From an uncultured Flavobacteriales bacterium (GTDB lineage: Bacteria > Bacteroidota > Bacteroidia > Flavobacteriales > Crocinitomicaceae), in assembly GCA_946482515.1 (NCBI GenBank), contig CAMLRS010000004.1, positions 1 to 64,000 of the forward strand: 64,000 nucleotides of DNA, written 5' to 3'. This document shows positions 1 to 10,388 of the stretch, one piece after another; position 1 is the stretch's first letter, and every line of letters starts with the position of its first letter. The translations under genes were made by a program, and so were the position numbers. The notes under the pieces were generated by a model that was not told the DNA's origin, did not search any database, and was given only the letters and a program-made list of their open reading frames with translations.

Positions 1-34
1 CTACTACGATGAATTTCAGGATTGGATTGGATGA
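1..34 (+). CDS. C-terminal end of an upstream gene (partial)
   Basis: An open frame enters from the left edge and ends YYDEFQDWIG followed by TGA at 32-34. Only ten codons are visible, so the product cannot be identified. It lies on the same strand as hemD, within about 30 bases of its start, and is probably co-transcribed with it. Confidence 0.5.
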   Translation, partial: YYDEFQDWIG

Positions 35-64
35 TTGTTTAACACTATAAAACTTCGCAGAACC

Positions 65-814
65 TTGAGTATCAAGACTATTTTGGTTTCTCAACCTAAA
101 CCTGAGGGCGAAAAATCACCGTATTACGATCTGGCGGATAAATACAAGCTGAAGATTGACTTCAGACCCTTTATTCACGTAGAAGGTGTGCCTGTACAAG
201 ACTTTCGTCAACAGAAAGTCAACATTCCGGAGTACACAGCGATCATTTTGACGTCCAAAACGGCCGTAGACCATTTTTTCCGCATTGCCGAAGATATTCG
301 TTTCGAAGTGCCGGATACCATGAAGTATTTCTGCATTTCCGAAGCCGTTGCGCTGTACCTCCAAAAATATGTGACGTATCGCAAGCGGAAGATCTTCTTT
401 GGGAAACAGACCATTGAAGACCTGATCGACCCGCTGAAAAAGCACAAAGGCGAGAAATTCCTGTTGCCATGTACCGACATTCTCCGCGATAAAATCCCGG
501 AAACGCTCGAAGCGGCCAAGATCCCGTTCACGAAAGCCATGCTGTACAAAACAGTAGCTTCCGATTTGAGCGATCTCGAAGATGTGTACTACGATATGCT
601 CGTGTTCTTCAGCCCGGGCGGAATCGAATCATTGTTCAAGAACTTCCCGGATTTCAAGCAGAACAATACCGTTATCGCAGCGTTTGGTCCTACAACGGCC
701 AATGCCGTGGTGAAAAACAACCTGCGCCTTGATATCCACGCTCCGATGCCGAATGCACCTAGTATGACGGCCGCGATCGAGAACTTCATCAAGGAACGCA
801 ACAAGAAAAAATAA
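65..814 (+). CDS. hemD: Uroporphyrinogen-III synthase
   Basis: Predicted cytoplasmic enzyme that closes and inverts ring D of hydroxymethylbilane to give uroporphyrinogen III in heme and siroheme synthesis. The N-terminal strand KTILVSQPKPE and the C-terminal stretch AAFGPTTANAV (a GPxTA signature near residue 210) are typical of the family, and about 250 residues is the usual length. There is no in-frame ATG. The frame opens at TTG 35, directly after a stop at 32-34, but TTG 65 gives MSIKTILVSQ, which fits the usual compact N-terminus better. HemD sequences are poorly conserved, so the call rests on these motifs and overall fold-like pattern. No other heme gene lies nearby. Confidence 0.8.
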   Translation: MSIKTILVSQPKPEGEKSPYYDLADKYKLKIDFRPFIHVEGVPVQDFRQQKVNIPEYTAIILTSKTAVDHFFRIAEDIRFEVPDTMKYFCISEAVALYLQKYVTYRKRKIFFGKQTIEDLIDPLKKHKGEKFLLPCTDILRDKIPETLEAAKIPFTKAMLYKTVASDLSDLEDVYYDMLVFFSPGGIESLFKNFPDFKQNNTVIAAFGPTTANAVVKNNLRLDIHAPMPNAPSMTAAIENFIKERNKKK

Positions 815-830
815 TACAGGATGATGACTG

Positions 831-870
831 TTGGATTTTTGAGGAACAGTGTCTTCCATCAAAAATCCAG
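831..870. repeat. Intergenic hairpin after hemD
   Basis: Arms TTGGATTTTTGA (831-842) and TCAAAAATCCAG (859-870) pair over 12 positions with one G-T pair. The loop holds a smaller GGAA/TTCC pairing. It lies just downstream of hemD and may act as a terminator, although no T-run follows. Confidence 0.4.
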
Positions 871-955
871 CATCAAACATCCAACATCTTATAAGCACTT
901 CGGTGTTGAGAAAAGCGCTTTGTACCCAACAGGGCGTTTTGTCGTTTAAGCGATA

Positions 956-987
956 TTTGTAACCAGATCGGATAATCGTTATTTTTA
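956..987 (+). promoter_or_regulatory. Predicted promoter of the PBP gene
   Basis: TTTG at 956-959 and TATTTTTA at 980-987 are 20 bases apart, close to the Bacteroidota consensus TTTG-N19/20-TAnnTTTG. The ATG at 1005 follows 17 bases after the -7 box. Confidence 0.45.
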
Positions 988-1004
988 CCCATCATTTGAG
1001 TGTT

Positions 1005-3539
1005 ATGGCAAAAGAAAGCAAGGTTGTAAAGCCTTCATTTTCAGAAAAAGGACACAAACGCGCTACGATCAGCTACTGGTTGATAGCAACGTTTCCACTG
1101 TTGTTTGTAGCCTGTTTGCTGTTATTTCAATCCGAAGACGACCTGCCGCCGGTTGCAATGCTCGACAATCCACCGGAATTGCTGGCGTCTGTGATCTATG
1201 CCGACGATGGTACCACCGAGCTTGGCCGTTACTGGAAAATCAACCGCACCAGCGTTGAATACAAAGCCATCAGCTCGAACGTAACCGACGCACTGATCGC
1301 CACCGAAGACGAGCGTTTCCTGGACCACTCGGGCGTGGATTTCCGCGCACTCGGAAGAGCCGTCGTGAATGTGGGTGGAGCCGGTGGAGCTTCTACCATT
1401 AGCCAGCAGCTGGCCAAACAGCTCTTTACCCTCCAGATTCGCGAACGCGAAGAAATGGCCCGTGCCAGCGGCGAAGAGATCGAACAGCCAGGTGGCGGAC
1501 GTATCGGCAGAATGTGGCGCCGTCTCAACGAAAAAGCCCGTGAGAACATCATCGCAACCCGTCTCGAGAAGCGTTTCACGAAGGAAGAGATCATTACGAT
1601 GTACCTCAACCAGTTCGACTTCCTGTACAACGCCGTAGGTATTGCCAACGCATCCAAAGTCTACTTCAACAAAAAGCCGAAAGACCTTACTAAAGAGGAA
1701 GCTGCCATGCTGGTAGGGATGTGTAAAAACCCGACGCTGTACAATCCGTACACGTTTAAAATCAAGAACTACCGCACGTGGCTGGCCAAGCGAAAAGAGG
1801 TGTCTCCAAAAGACATTACCGAGCAGGAAATCCGCGATGCCCGCGCCAATGACAGCCTCCGCGCTGTTGGTCGCCGCAACCAGGTACTGAAGCAGTGGCT
1901 GATCAACTCCGAAGAAGGTAATAAGGGACTGCGCACAAAAATCACCCAGGCCGAATACGAAGAGCTGTGTAAAAAACCACTCGTAATCGACTACCAGATC
2001 GTGGATCACAAGCGTGGTATCGCTCCTTACTTCCGCGAAGAGCTGCGTAAAGAAGTAACAACCCTGCTGTCAGAGAAAAACCCGGACGGTTCACTGAAAT
2101 ACAAACGTCAGGACGGCGTTCCGTGGGATATTTACCGCGACGGCCTTCGCATTTATACAACGATCAACGCCGATATGCAGGTGTATGCCGAAGAAGCCGT
2201 TGAACGTCACCTGCGTGAAACCTTGCAATCGCAATTCGACCGCAACAACAGAGGGGTTAAAAACTGGCCGTTCTCCAATCAGCTGACACAGGAACAGGTC
2301 GATGCGATCATGAACAGCGCCGTGAAGCGTAGTCCGCGCTACCTCGGCATGAAAGAAGCCGGTGTTTCCGAAGGTGAAATTATGGCCAGCTTCAACGAGC
2401 CGACGCAAATGCGCGTATTCTCCTGGAAAGGTGAGCGCGATACGACCATGACACCAATGGATTCCATCCGTTACTACAAATCGTTCCTGCAGGCCGGATT
2501 GATCTCCATCGAGCCGAGTACCGGTTTCGTGAAAGCATGGGTGGGCGGTACCAACATCGATTACTTTGCCTATGACCACGTGCGCCAGGGAAGACGCCAG
2601 GTAGGCTCTACTATCAAACCGTTTGTTTACGGCGCCGGTATCACGATGAACGTAGTAAAACCGGGAATGGTAATCCCTGACATCCGTTACTGCGTCGATC
2701 TGTACGATCCAAGCGGTGCGCCGGATGGCCAGTGGTGTCCGTCCAACTCCGACGGCAGCGGCAGCGGTGGAACGATTTCCATCAAGCGCGGACTCGCCAT
2801 GTCGAAGAACAACGTAGCCGTGTACGTAATGGGCAAAATGGGTGCTTTGGCCGGCCCACAAACCGTAGCCAAGCTCATGCGCAGTCTCGATATCCACCTC
2901 AACGATGCAGACGTTGTTCCAGCCATGTGTCTCGGTTCCATGGACCTTTCGCTCTACGAGCTCGTAGGTGCGCAGGCCGCTTTCGTGAACAAAGGAATTT
3001 TCAACAAGCCAACGACCATTCTGCGCATCGAAGACCGCGCCGGGAATGTCATTTACAATGCGAAATCCGTTTCCCGCGAAGCGATGAACGAAAACGTGGC
3101 CTATGCCGTGCTGAAAATGATGCAGGGCGTGGTAGAAGGCGGAACCGGAAGCCGTTTGCGCGGTGGTGCCGACTACGGCGGGATTCGTTACCCGACAGCT
3201 GGTAAAACCGGTACTACGCAGAACAACTCCGACGGTTGGTTCGTTGGTCTGACACCAGATCTCGCTACCGGCGTTTGGGTAGGTGCCGAAGACCGCGGTG
3301 TGCGTTTCCGCTCAACCGATCAGGGTCAGGGTGCGCGAACAGCCATGCCGATCTACGGTTATTACATGAACAAAGTATACAAGGACCCGAAAATCGCGAT
3401 ATCGACCACCGAATTTGATAAACCGGCGGGCTTTGACGACAGTATGTTTAATCTAACGGGTGTGGAATACGACCCGACAGCAGCCGATGACGAGCCCGTA
3501 GAGGGCGGAGGTGATCCGGCCAGCGACATTGATATATAG
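1005..3539 (+). CDS. mrcA: Class A penicillin-binding protein (PBP1A type)
   Basis: Bifunctional peptidoglycan synthase of 844 residues anchored in the inner membrane with its enzyme domains in the periplasm. A single membrane segment covers about residues 24-41. The GT51 glycosyltransferase domain follows, with catalytic Glu101 in ATEDERF and the [12 protein letters not shown] motif. The transpeptidase domain has Ser535-x-x-Lys (STIK), Ser600-Lys-Asn and Lys734-Thr-Gly. All catalytic motifs are intact. ATG 1005 is preferred over the in-frame TTG at 996. The C-terminus ends in an acidic Asp/Glu-rich tail. scoA begins eight bases after the stop, so read-through transcription into the CoA-transferase genes is likely. 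Confidence 0.95.
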   Translation: MAKESKVVKPSFSEKGHKRATISYWLIATFPLLFVACLLLFQSEDDLPPVAMLDNPPELLASVIYADDGTTELGRYWKINRTSVEYKAISSNVTDALIATEDERFLDHSGVDFRALGRAVVNVGGAGGASTISQQLAKQLFTLQIREREEMARASGEEIEQPGGGRIGRMWRRLNEKARENIIATRLEKRFTKEEIITMYLNQFDFLYNAVGIANASKVYFNKKPKDLTKEEAAMLVGMCKNPTLYNPYTFKIKNYRTWLAKRKEVSPKDITEQEIRDARANDSLRAVGRRNQVLKQWLINSEEGNKGLRTKITQAEYEELCKKPLVIDYQIVDHKRGIAPYFREELRKEVTTLLSEKNPDGSLKYKRQDGVPWDIYRDGLRIYTTINADMQVYAEEAVERHLRETLQSQFDRNNRGVKNWPFSNQLTQEQVDAIMNSAVKRSPRYLGMKEAGVSEGEIMASFNEPTQMRVFSWKGERDTTMTPMDSIRYYKSFLQAGLISIEPSTGFVKAWVGGTNIDYFAYDHVRQGRRQVGSTIKPFVYGAGITMNVVKPGMVIPDIRYCVDLYDPSGAPDGQWCPSNSDGSGSGGTISIKRGLAMSKNNVAVYVMGKMGALAGPQTVAKLMRSLDIHLNDADVVPAMCLGSMDLSLYELVGAQAAFVNKGIFNKPTTILRIEDRAGNVIYNAKSVSREAMNENVAYAVLKMMQGVVEGGTGSRLRGGADYGGIRYPTAGKTGTTQNNSDGWFVGLTPDLATGVWVGAEDRGVRFRSTDQGQGARTAMPIYGYYMNKVYKDPKIAISTTEFDKPAGFDDSMFNLTGVEYDPTAADDEPVEGGGDPASDIDI

Positions 3540-3547
3540 CACAACCT

Positions 3548-4246
3548 ATGAACAAAGTAGTTTCCGGGGTGGAAGAAGCCCTGAAAGGAATTGAAGACGG
3601 CATGACGCTGATGGTGGGAGGATTCGGATTGTGTGGCATTCCGGAAAATTCCATCGCTCAACTGGTAAAGCTGGGGGTAAAAAACCTCACCTGTATCTCC
3701 AACAATGCCGGTGTCGACGACTTCGGACTGGGATTGTTGCTGCAAAACCGCCAGGTGCGTAAAATGGTTTCTTCTTACGTAGGTGAAAACGACGAATTCG
3801 AGCGCCAGATGCTTTCCGGCGAGCTGGAAGTAGATCTGATTCCACAGGGATCTTTGGCTGAGCGTTGTCGTGCAGGTGGTGCGGGCATTCCCGCATTCTT
3901 TACACCGGCAGGTTACGGAACCGAGATCGCAGAAGGAAAAGAAGTGCGCGTATTCAATGGGAAACCACACATCCTCGAAAGCGCTTTGACCGCCGACTTC
4001 GCCATCGTGAAAGCCTGGAAAGGCGATACCGAAGGAAACCTTGTATTCAAAGCTACGGCGCGCAACTTCAACCCGATGATGGCCATGGCCGGCAAAATCA
4101 CCATTGCAGAAGTGGAAGAGCTCGTTCCGGCAGGTGAGCTGGATCCGAATTTCATTCACACGCCAGGCATTTTCGTACAACGCATTTTCAAGGGAGAAAC
4201 GTTTGAAAAACGCATCGAACAGCGAACAGTAAGACCGCGCGGATAA
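3548..4246 (+). CDS. scoA: 3-oxoacid CoA-transferase, subunit A
   Basis: Alpha subunit of a succinyl-CoA:3-ketoacid (or acetoacetate) CoA-transferase, which moves CoA between succinate and acetoacetate or related acids. The 232-residue length and the glycine-rich N-terminal motif [10 protein letters not shown] (residues 23-32) are typical, as are the central [16 protein letters not shown] and the [13 protein letters not shown] motif. The partner subunit normally follows directly, but here scoB begins at 9648, after three membrane-protein genes. The next ATG is nine bases after this stop. The exact acid substrate cannot be read from the sequence. Confidence 0.93.
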   Translation: MNKVVSGVEEALKGIEDGMTLMVGGFGLCGIPENSIAQLVKLGVKNLTCISNNAGVDDFGLGLLLQNRQVRKMVSSYVGENDEFERQMLSGELEVDLIPQGSLAERCRAGGAGIPAFFTPAGYGTEIAEGKEVRVFNGKPHILESALTADFAIVKAWKGDTEGNLVFKATARNFNPMMAMAGKITIAEVEELVPAGELDPNFIHTPGIFVQRIFKGETFEKRIEQRTVRPRG

Positions 4247-4255
4247 CACACGGTC

Positions 4256-6043
4256 ATGACCCAGCCGATGCCGGAACAACTTCGACAGCACCAGCAATTC
4301 CGGCTGTTTGCCATCGTATTGTTTGCAGGGCTGTTCGTTTACCTGCTGTTGCGGGCCATTTTCAATGAACCTCTACAGGACGAGCTGATCACGTATAGTT
4401 ATTACGTGCAAAGCGGTCGTCCGCACAACAGCGATATCGGCATCGACGGCAACAATCATTTGCTGAACACGTATCTGTGCAACCTCATCTACCCCCTTTC
4501 CGGCGATCATTTCTTTTGGATGCGGTTACCGAACCTGCTCAGCTTCGGGTTATTCTTTTACAGCGTTTACCGATTGGTGAGCCGTTTTTCGAATCGCTGG
4601 CTTCCCTACACCGGTTTACTCGCACTGACCTGCATTCCGTACCTGCTTGAATACTTCGCCTTTTGCCGCGGCTATGGCTTGTCGTTTGCTTTCCTGACCT
4701 GTTCCTTTTGGCAGCTCACACGGCTTTTTGAAGGAAAAGCGAACGCTTTCGGGGCAATTATTCTAACAGTCTTGCTGGCGGCATTTGCTAACCTCAGCCT
4801 GTTACCACTTTGTTTGCTGATCTTCAGCTATGCAGTTCTGGTAAGTTTTACCCGGAAGTCCAACAGACTTTTGCGAGGCATTTCCCTGCTCGTCTTTTTC
4901 GCCGGGCTGGCCTACTTACTGGCTTATGCCTTCCAGTTGCGCAAAGAAGGAGCGCTTTACTGGGGCGGAACGGAAGGCTTGTGGGAAACGACCGGCTCTT
5001 CGCTTTCCAGCGGCATTTTATTCTGGGATGCGGCCATTTGGAAATATGTTGTGCTGGGAATAGTGATATTGTTCATCGTCCAGATACTGCTGGCTATCCG
5101 CAAGGACAAATGGAAAGCGTTCCTGCGCAACGATATTGCTTTTATCACTTTGCTTTTAGGGCTATTGATCGGAACGGAGCTCGGTTTTCGTCTGCTCGGA
5201 CTGAAATACCCGCTGGAGCGCGGCGGATTGCACATCGCCCTGCTGTTTCTCGTTTGCGTGATCGTTGTTCTGAATAGCTGGCGATTCGGGAAAGTGGCAC
5301 ATTGGCTTTTGCTCTACTTTCCGATCGTTTTCGTATCAAAATGGAATCTGCATACGTCCATCAGCTCGCCCGGCGATCGCATGCCAACGACCTTTTACAC
5401 CCAGCTGCAACCGTATCTGAATGACAGCTCCACGATTCTTTGCAATCCCAATATCTCGCTGCCGTTTTACTACCACGAACTGACCCGTAATCGCTTTCAT
5501 TTTGCCGTCGTTGGGGAACAACTACCCACCCATTCCGATCTGTGGATCACCCGGAAAGACCTCGTTCAGGAAGGTATTCCTGCAAATTACCACTTAGTAG
5601 CTCAAGACGCTGTTACAGGATTGCGGGCCTATCATCGGAAAGCACCGAAGGTCATCGCCATCGGTACTATTGGAAATCGCGCTTCCACGACACAAACCAA
5701 CCGGGAGAATAGCTGTTCATTGGTCGACAAGAACAACTACGATCTGCAACCCGGACAAAGCCTGTTTTTCGAGCTGAAGGGACGGTTTATTTCCCCGGAA
5801 ACAGCCAGTAACAGCAAGTTATTCGTCAGCGGTTTCGATGCGAACGGACAACCGGCTTATTTTTCATCGACCGACCTTCGCATTATGCTCCAGGGGCGGG
5901 AACTGGATGAAAACTGGCACCTCAATCTGAAAATAGACGGCTTAAAAGGCACAGAAAAAGCGTTTACGGTGTATTTTTGGAGTCCATCGGGCGAAAAGCT
6001 TCGGATCCGCAATCTCAGCTACCGCGTAACCCTGATCGAATGA
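4256..6043 (+). CDS. Predicted GT-C fold membrane glycosyltransferase, paralog 1
   Basis: Integral membrane protein of 595 residues with roughly ten hydrophobic segments in the first 370 residues and a soluble C-terminal part of about 220 residues. The first extracytoplasmic loop carries Asp42-Glu43 in EPLQDELITYSYY, the kind of acidic pair used by GT-C enzymes (PMT/ArnT/PglB superfamily) that take sugars from polyprenyl-phosphate donors. Other family motifs shared with the next two genes are DGNNHLLNT, RLPNLLSFGLF, IPYLLEYFAFCRGYG, YPLERGG and SPGDRMPTTFY. Donor and acceptor are unknown. Its stop overlaps the ATG of paralog 2. The order scoA, three paralogs, scoB is unusual. The glycosyltransferase call rests on topology and motifs only. 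Confidence 0.7.
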   Translation: MTQPMPEQLRQHQQFRLFAIVLFAGLFVYLLLRAIFNEPLQDELITYSYYVQSGRPHNSDIGIDGNNHLLNTYLCNLIYPLSGDHFFWMRLPNLLSFGLFFYSVYRLVSRFSNRWLPYTGLLALTCIPYLLEYFAFCRGYGLSFAFLTCSFWQLTRLFEGKANAFGAIILTVLLAAFANLSLLPLCLLIFSYAVLVSFTRKSNRLLRGISLLVFFAGLAYLLAYAFQLRKEGALYWGGTEGLWETTGSSLSSGILFWDAAIWKYVVLGIVILFIVQILLAIRKDKWKAFLRNDIAFITLLLGLLIGTELGFRLLGLKYPLERGGLHIALLFLVCVIVVLNSWRFGKVAHWLLLYFPIVFVSKWNLHTSISSPGDRMPTTFYTQLQPYLNDSSTILCNPNISLPFYYHELTRNRFHFAVVGEQLPTHSDLWITRKDLVQEGIPANYHLVAQDAVTGLRAYHRKAPKVIAIGTIGNRASTTQTNRENSCSLVDKNNYDLQPGQSLFFELKGRFISPETASNSKLFVSGFDANGQPAYFSSTDLRIMLQGRELDENWHLNLKIDGLKGTEKAFTVYFWSPSGEKLRIRNLSYRVTLIE

Positions 6044-7833
6044 CGACACACAAAACGGCCTCTTATACCCGACTGCTGACCTGGGCTACGTTCCTGGTGC
6101 TGATGAGCTACGTTCTGCTGCGCGCCGCGTTTGTATCACCACTGCACGACGAAGTAGCCACTTACTTCCACTTCATCGAAAGCGGCTACATCTGGGGCGA
6201 TGGTGCAATCCTGGATGCCAACAACCATTTGCTCAACTCACTTTGCGGCTGGATCAGCTACAAGCTTTTCGGGGAATCCTTTTTCTTCTTCCGTTTGCCG
6301 AACGTGCTCAGCTTCGTATTGTATTTCTGGGGAATTCGCCAATTGACCAAACAACTGGAACCTGTAACCGGCTACCTCGCTTTGCTGGGCATTACGTCGA
6401 TTCCGTATGTGCTGGAATACTTCGCTTATACCCGCGGTTACGGCATTTCCATTGCTTGTTTCGTCTGGGTGCTCGTGTTTGCGCAGCGAACCATCAAGAA
6501 TTACAAACTGCTGAACGTCGCCGGATTGTTCCTGTTCGCTTTCCTGGCACTGGCGGCCAATCTTTCCTTCCTGACTACAGGATGTTTAGCCTTGCTGATT
6601 GCCGGAATCTATTTCCTGAAAAACTTCCGCAAAATCGGACGTTGGCAGCTGATCGGCATTCCCGTTATCACTATCGGCTTTTTACTGGCTTGCTGGCCGC
6701 TGGTTTCGCTGAGCATGAAAATGAAAGAAGCCGGAACGCTCTACTACGGCAGCCTCGACGGTTTGTGGGATGTTACCGGGAAAACGCTTTCACGCTACGT
6801 GCTGTTCACCGACAACGACGCTTTGTGCTGGGCATTCGCTGGTCTTATTGCACTGCTGCTCGTCGTTCAACTCATTCGTTTGATCCGAAAAGGACTGTGG
6901 AGCTACCTCGCAACTACCGGTGGCTTACTGACCTTTTTCTTCACCGGTTTGCTGGTCATGATCATCGTAATGGCCGAGCTGTTACAGATCAATTACCCGG
7001 AAGACCGTGTGGGGATGTATTTCATTCCACTCTTCCTGCTACTGTTCGTCTACACCGTTGCGGAACATCAGCTGGCGAGAAAGACCGCATTCCTGCTGGC
7101 AGTATTTCCTGTTACATTGTTGCTGCACCTGTCGCTTTCCACCTCCATTTTCACCCCAGATGAGCGCATGACCGACACCTTCTATGCCAGCGTGAAGAAA
7201 CACCTCGAGCCGGGATCAACGCTGCTGGGCTACCCGACCATGGAGCTGACATGGGCATTACACGAGCGGAAAGCCGAGTTCAAAAACTTCATGCACCTCG
7301 ATCGTTCCTTCCAGCCTGATGCGGATCTTGTATTGGTGAAAACCGCCTTGTTAGATCCGAAAACGTCGCTCAAAGGCTATGAGCTCGTTGCCGAAGACAC
7401 CGAAGCCGGCTACAGGGCTTACAAACGCTTCAAAGCACCGCAGCGCAAGCCGCTGGCCATGATCAGCCTCGATAACAACGCTTCACAAGGAGAGTATATC
7501 GACATTGCCCGTTTCGAAACACAGGACAACTGGCAGGGAAAACCGCTGCACATTGCCGTGAAAGGAACGCTGAAGCGTGAAGGCAATACGCCGGTCGAAA
7601 CAATTGTAATCTCTTCGGCCAAAACCGACGGATCGGGCTTTCGTTACGAAGCGTTCGATCTACGCTGGTACAACGGCATCCAAAAGGCTGAGATTCCGTT
7701 CGAAATGCACTACGAATTGCCCGCACTGGATACGAACGAAGCCGGTTTTACCGTTTATGCGTGGAACAAATTCCTGTACCCGATGGCGGTTGAGCAATGC
7801 ACAGTGACTGTTTATTCCCTTATAAAAGACTGA
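6040..7833 (+). CDS. Predicted GT-C fold membrane glycosyltransferase, paralog 2
   Basis: A 597-residue paralog of the preceding gene with the same layout: N-terminal helix, acidic loop (Asp37-Glu38 in SPLHDEVATYFHF), DANNHLLNSL, RLPNVLSFVLYFWG, IPYVLEYFAYTRGYG, many membrane helices, NYPEDRVGMYF, SPDERMTDTFY and a soluble C-terminal domain of about 200 residues that could be a beta-sandwich. The ATG at 6040 overlaps the previous stop (ATGA), showing translational coupling; a longer frame upstream only overlaps the previous gene. The acidic pair and NNH motif are conserved in all three copies, so all three are probably active. Sugar and acceptor are unknown. Confidence 0.7.
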   Translation: MTTHKTASYTRLLTWATFLVLMSYVLLRAAFVSPLHDEVATYFHFIESGYIWGDGAILDANNHLLNSLCGWISYKLFGESFFFFRLPNVLSFVLYFWGIRQLTKQLEPVTGYLALLGITSIPYVLEYFAYTRGYGISIACFVWVLVFAQRTIKNYKLLNVAGLFLFAFLALAANLSFLTTGCLALLIAGIYFLKNFRKIGRWQLIGIPVITIGFLLACWPLVSLSMKMKEAGTLYYGSLDGLWDVTGKTLSRYVLFTDNDALCWAFAGLIALLLVVQLIRLIRKGLWSYLATTGGLLTFFFTGLLVMIIVMAELLQINYPEDRVGMYFIPLFLLLFVYTVAEHQLARKTAFLLAVFPVTLLLHLSLSTSIFTPDERMTDTFYASVKKHLEPGSTLLGYPTMELTWALHERKAEFKNFMHLDRSFQPDADLVLVKTALLDPKTSLKGYELVAEDTEAGYRAYKRFKAPQRKPLAMISLDNNASQGEYIDIARFETQDNWQGKPLHIAVKGTLKREGNTPVETIVISSAKTDGSGFRYEAFDLRWYNGIQKAEIPFEMHYELPALDTNEAGFTVYAWNKFLYPMAVEQCTVTVYSLIKD

Positions 7834-7836
7834 TTC

Positions 7837-9648
7837 ATGACCCGCACACAGACAATAGCTTCTTCCCGGCTGAACTTCAAAGCGTTCACGATGACGTTGT
7901 TCCTGGTGCTCTTCGTTTACCTCGTACTGCGCGCCTGGCTCGTCGAGCCGCTCAAAGACGAGCTGATGACCTACTTTTTCTTCATCGAACCAGGGCGAAT
8001 TGTAGGACAGGATATCATTCTCGACGCCAACAACCATATACTGAATTCCTTTCTGGCACGTTTCTTCAACGGGTTCGACAACGGCAACTATTTCCTGCTG
8101 CGCATTCCAAACCTGCTGGCATTCCCACTCTATTTCTGGGGCATTCACGCCTTGCTGAAAGACCTTGGAAAACCGTGGCAGCGATTTTTGGTGCTGACGT
8201 CCATCATTTGCATTCCGTTTACGCTCGAATATTTTGCAGCGTGTCGCGGCTATGGACTCGCGCTTGGTTTCTTCGTCTGGACGATCGTCTGGAGCCGTAA
8301 ATGGCTGCGGGCACCCTCGGCGAAAGTGCTGCTGATCACCTACTTTTTTGCGTGGTTTACGATTCTTTCGAACCTCACCTATCTCACTTCCGGATGCATT
8401 TGTGCAGCGTTCCTGCTCTTCTTCCAGCTGGTCAACTTCCGCAACCTTTCCAGGGCACAGCACCTTTTACACGTGCTCATTCACCTGGGCTTTTTTGCCT
8501 CGCTGATCCCTTTTGTGCAATTCGCCGGAAGACTGAAAGAAGCAGGAGCTTTTTACTACGGCAGCCTCGATGGTTTCTGGCCGGTGACCTGTAAAACCGT
8601 GCTTCGCTACACCATTTTCTACGATGGCGAATGGATGAAATACCCGCTGGGCCTGTTCTTCCTGGTGCTGATCGCTTTTGCCCTGATTCGCCTGTTCAAA
8701 CACCGTTTAATCGGTTTCAGTCGTTTACCCGAAGCCGTTTACTACTTTTTCCTGGCAGGAAACGTGGCAGCTATTTTCTTCATGGCGAAAGTGCTGAAAG
8801 TAAATTACCCGGAAGACCGCGTGGCGATGCACCTCGTGCCGTTGACCCTGCTGCTGATCGCCACACTGATGATGCAATCAAAGCGTTTTTCAGCTGCAGT
8901 GATCGTTTTTACCTTCTTCCCGATCGCATTCCTGTGGAAGATCAACCTCGATTCTTCGGTGATCTCGCCCGATGACCGCATGAACACCGCTTTGTATGAG
9001 CAAGTGCGCGAAACCATCGGTCCGGACGGCACGGTGGCCGGTTATTACACCATGCCGCTGATGTGGACGTGGATGGAACGCCGTCAGCCCGGAGCGCACA
9101 TGGAAATGGAAGCACTTTCCGAATTTTCCCGCTACCACGATGTGGTGATGACCAAAGACGATCTGCCGAAAAAACCTGCCGATCTTCCCTTCTACACCCT
9201 GATGGCCGAGCACAAGGGAAGCCGCTTTAAAGCCTGGAAGCGTACGAAACCGATTAGCAAGACTTTTGTATTCGAACGCGGCGCGCAATTCCACAAAACC
9301 AATGCGGAATTCCTTGGAATCGCTTCTGTTCTGATCACCGACAGCATGCGCGGGAAACCGTGGTTCTTAACGACCGATCTCACGCTACAACTGGAGCTTC
9401 CGTACCGCGACGTGCTGCTTTCTTTTGCCACCATTGGCGAAGACGGTGCGGCCATTCGCTACGAGCATTACCAGCTTAATTACGGTCATGGGCTGAACAA
9501 AAAACGCATTCCCGTGCACCAGCATTATATTTACGACCGGTTCGAGCCCGCTGAAAAGGAAATCCGTGTCTATATTTGGAATCCTCAGCGGAGTAATATG
9601 TATTTTTACGACGGTCGAACCAAATTTTACGAAATAACCCCGGAATAA
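7837..9648 (+). CDS. Predicted GT-C fold membrane glycosyltransferase, paralog 3
   Basis: A 603-residue third tandem copy. It keeps Asp41-Glu42 in [75 protein letters not shown] and [11 protein letters not shown], and has the same soluble C-terminal region. It starts three bases after paralog 2 and its TAA overlaps the ATG of scoB by one base, so the array is tightly built into the CoA-transferase operon. It matches paralog 2 more closely by eye than paralog 1, suggesting stepwise duplication. Function is inferred from the GT-C pattern only. Confidence 0.7.
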   Translation: MTRTQTIASSRLNFKAFTMTLFLVLFVYLVLRAWLVEPLKDELMTYFFFIEPGRIVGQDIILDANNHILNSFLARFFNGFDNGNYFLLRIPNLLAFPLYFWGIHALLKDLGKPWQRFLVLTSIICIPFTLEYFAACRGYGLALGFFVWTIVWSRKWLRAPSAKVLLITYFFAWFTILSNLTYLTSGCICAAFLLFFQLVNFRNLSRAQHLLHVLIHLGFFASLIPFVQFAGRLKEAGAFYYGSLDGFWPVTCKTVLRYTIFYDGEWMKYPLGLFFLVLIAFALIRLFKHRLIGFSRLPEAVYYFFLAGNVAAIFFMAKVLKVNYPEDRVAMHLVPLTLLLIATLMMQSKRFSAAVIVFTFFPIAFLWKINLDSSVISPDDRMNTALYEQVRETIGPDGTVAGYYTMPLMWTWMERRQPGAHMEMEALSEFSRYHDVVMTKDDLPKKPADLPFYTLMAEHKGSRFKAWKRTKPISKTFVFERGAQFHKTNAEFLGIASVLITDSMRGKPWFLTTDLTLQLELPYRDVLLSFATIGEDGAAIRYEHYQLNYGHGLNKKRIPVHQHYIYDRFEPAEKEIRVYIWNPQRSNMYFYDGRTKFYEITPE

Positions 9649-10304
9649 TGGCTTTAGATAAGAACGGCATTGCAAAACGCATCGCGCAGGAGCTGCGTGA
9701 CGGCTGGTATGTTAACCTCGGTATCGGTATCCCGACGCTGGTAGCAAACTACATTCCTGAAGGAATTGAAGTGGAATTCCAGTCGGAAAACGGTGTATTG
9801 GGCATGGGTCCGTTCCCGTTCGAAGGCGATGAAGATCCGGATCTCATCAATGCCGGTAAGCAAACCATTACGACCCGTCCGGGAGCGGCGTTTTTCGATT
9901 CGGCGACTTCTTTTGCAATGATCCGCGGACAGCACGTTCAGCTGACGGTTTTGGGCGCAATGGAAGTTTCGCAAAGCGGCGATATCGCCAACTGGAAAAT
10001 TCCGGGCAAAATGGTGAAAGGCATGGGCGGTGCGATGGACCTCGTGGCTTCAGCCGACAACATCATCGTAGCCATGATGCACTCCAACAAAGCCGGTGAA
10101 TCCAAGATCCTGAAAGAATGTACCCTTCCGCTGACAGGTGTTGGCTGCGTGCGCAAAGTTGTGACGGAGCTCGCCGTACTGGAAATCAAGGACAACAAAT
10201 TCCACCTGATCGAACGTGCACCGGGCGTGAGCGTGGAGGAAATCGTTTCCAAAACCGAAGGCGAGCTGGTAGTGCCGGATGTGGTGCCTGAGATGAATAT
10301 TTGA
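9648..10304 (+). CDS. scoB: 3-oxoacid CoA-transferase, subunit B
   Basis: Beta subunit of the CoA-transferase whose alpha subunit is at 3548. The 218-residue protein has the family motif SENGVLGMG, where Glu47 is expected to form the glutamyl-CoA thioester intermediate, preceded by [24 protein letters not shown] and the AGESKIL region are also typical. The pair interconverts acyl-CoA and free acid, for example acetoacetate and succinyl-CoA, in ketone body or branched-chain amino acid use. The start codon overlaps the stop of the third membrane-protein paralog by one base, so translation is likely coupled to it. Confidence 0.94.
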   Translation: MALDKNGIAKRIAQELRDGWYVNLGIGIPTLVANYIPEGIEVEFQSENGVLGMGPFPFEGDEDPDLINAGKQTITTRPGAAFFDSATSFAMIRGQHVQLTVLGAMEVSQSGDIANWKIPGKMVKGMGGAMDLVASADNIIVAMMHSNKAGESKILKECTLPLTGVGCVRKVVTELAVLEIKDNKFHLIERAPGVSVEEIVSKTEGELVVPDVVPEMNI

Positions 10305-10351
10305 AACTGTTGTTAGTATAACACAACTAAGCTGGAAAACACGCTACTATA

Positions 10352-10381
10352 TCCTCCCCCTTCATCCCCCTCCAAAGGGGG
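10352..10381 (-). repeat. CCCCCTTTGGAGGGGG-type dispersed repeat, copy A
   Basis: Reads CCCCCTTTGGAGGGGG then ATGAAGGGGGAGGA on the minus strand. The first half folds into a CCCCC/GGGGG hairpin. It sits between scoB and the next gene, whose GTG start follows within ten bases. Related copies lie at 34231, 52612, 53309 and 59096. Confidence 0.75.
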
Positions 10382-10388
10382 AAAAAAT

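Noticed and set aside
1122..2009. A 295-codon minus-strand frame inside the PBP gene
   Set aside because: It is antisense to the GT51 and linker region, where all conserved motifs are on the plus strand. The frame is a by-product of codon bias.
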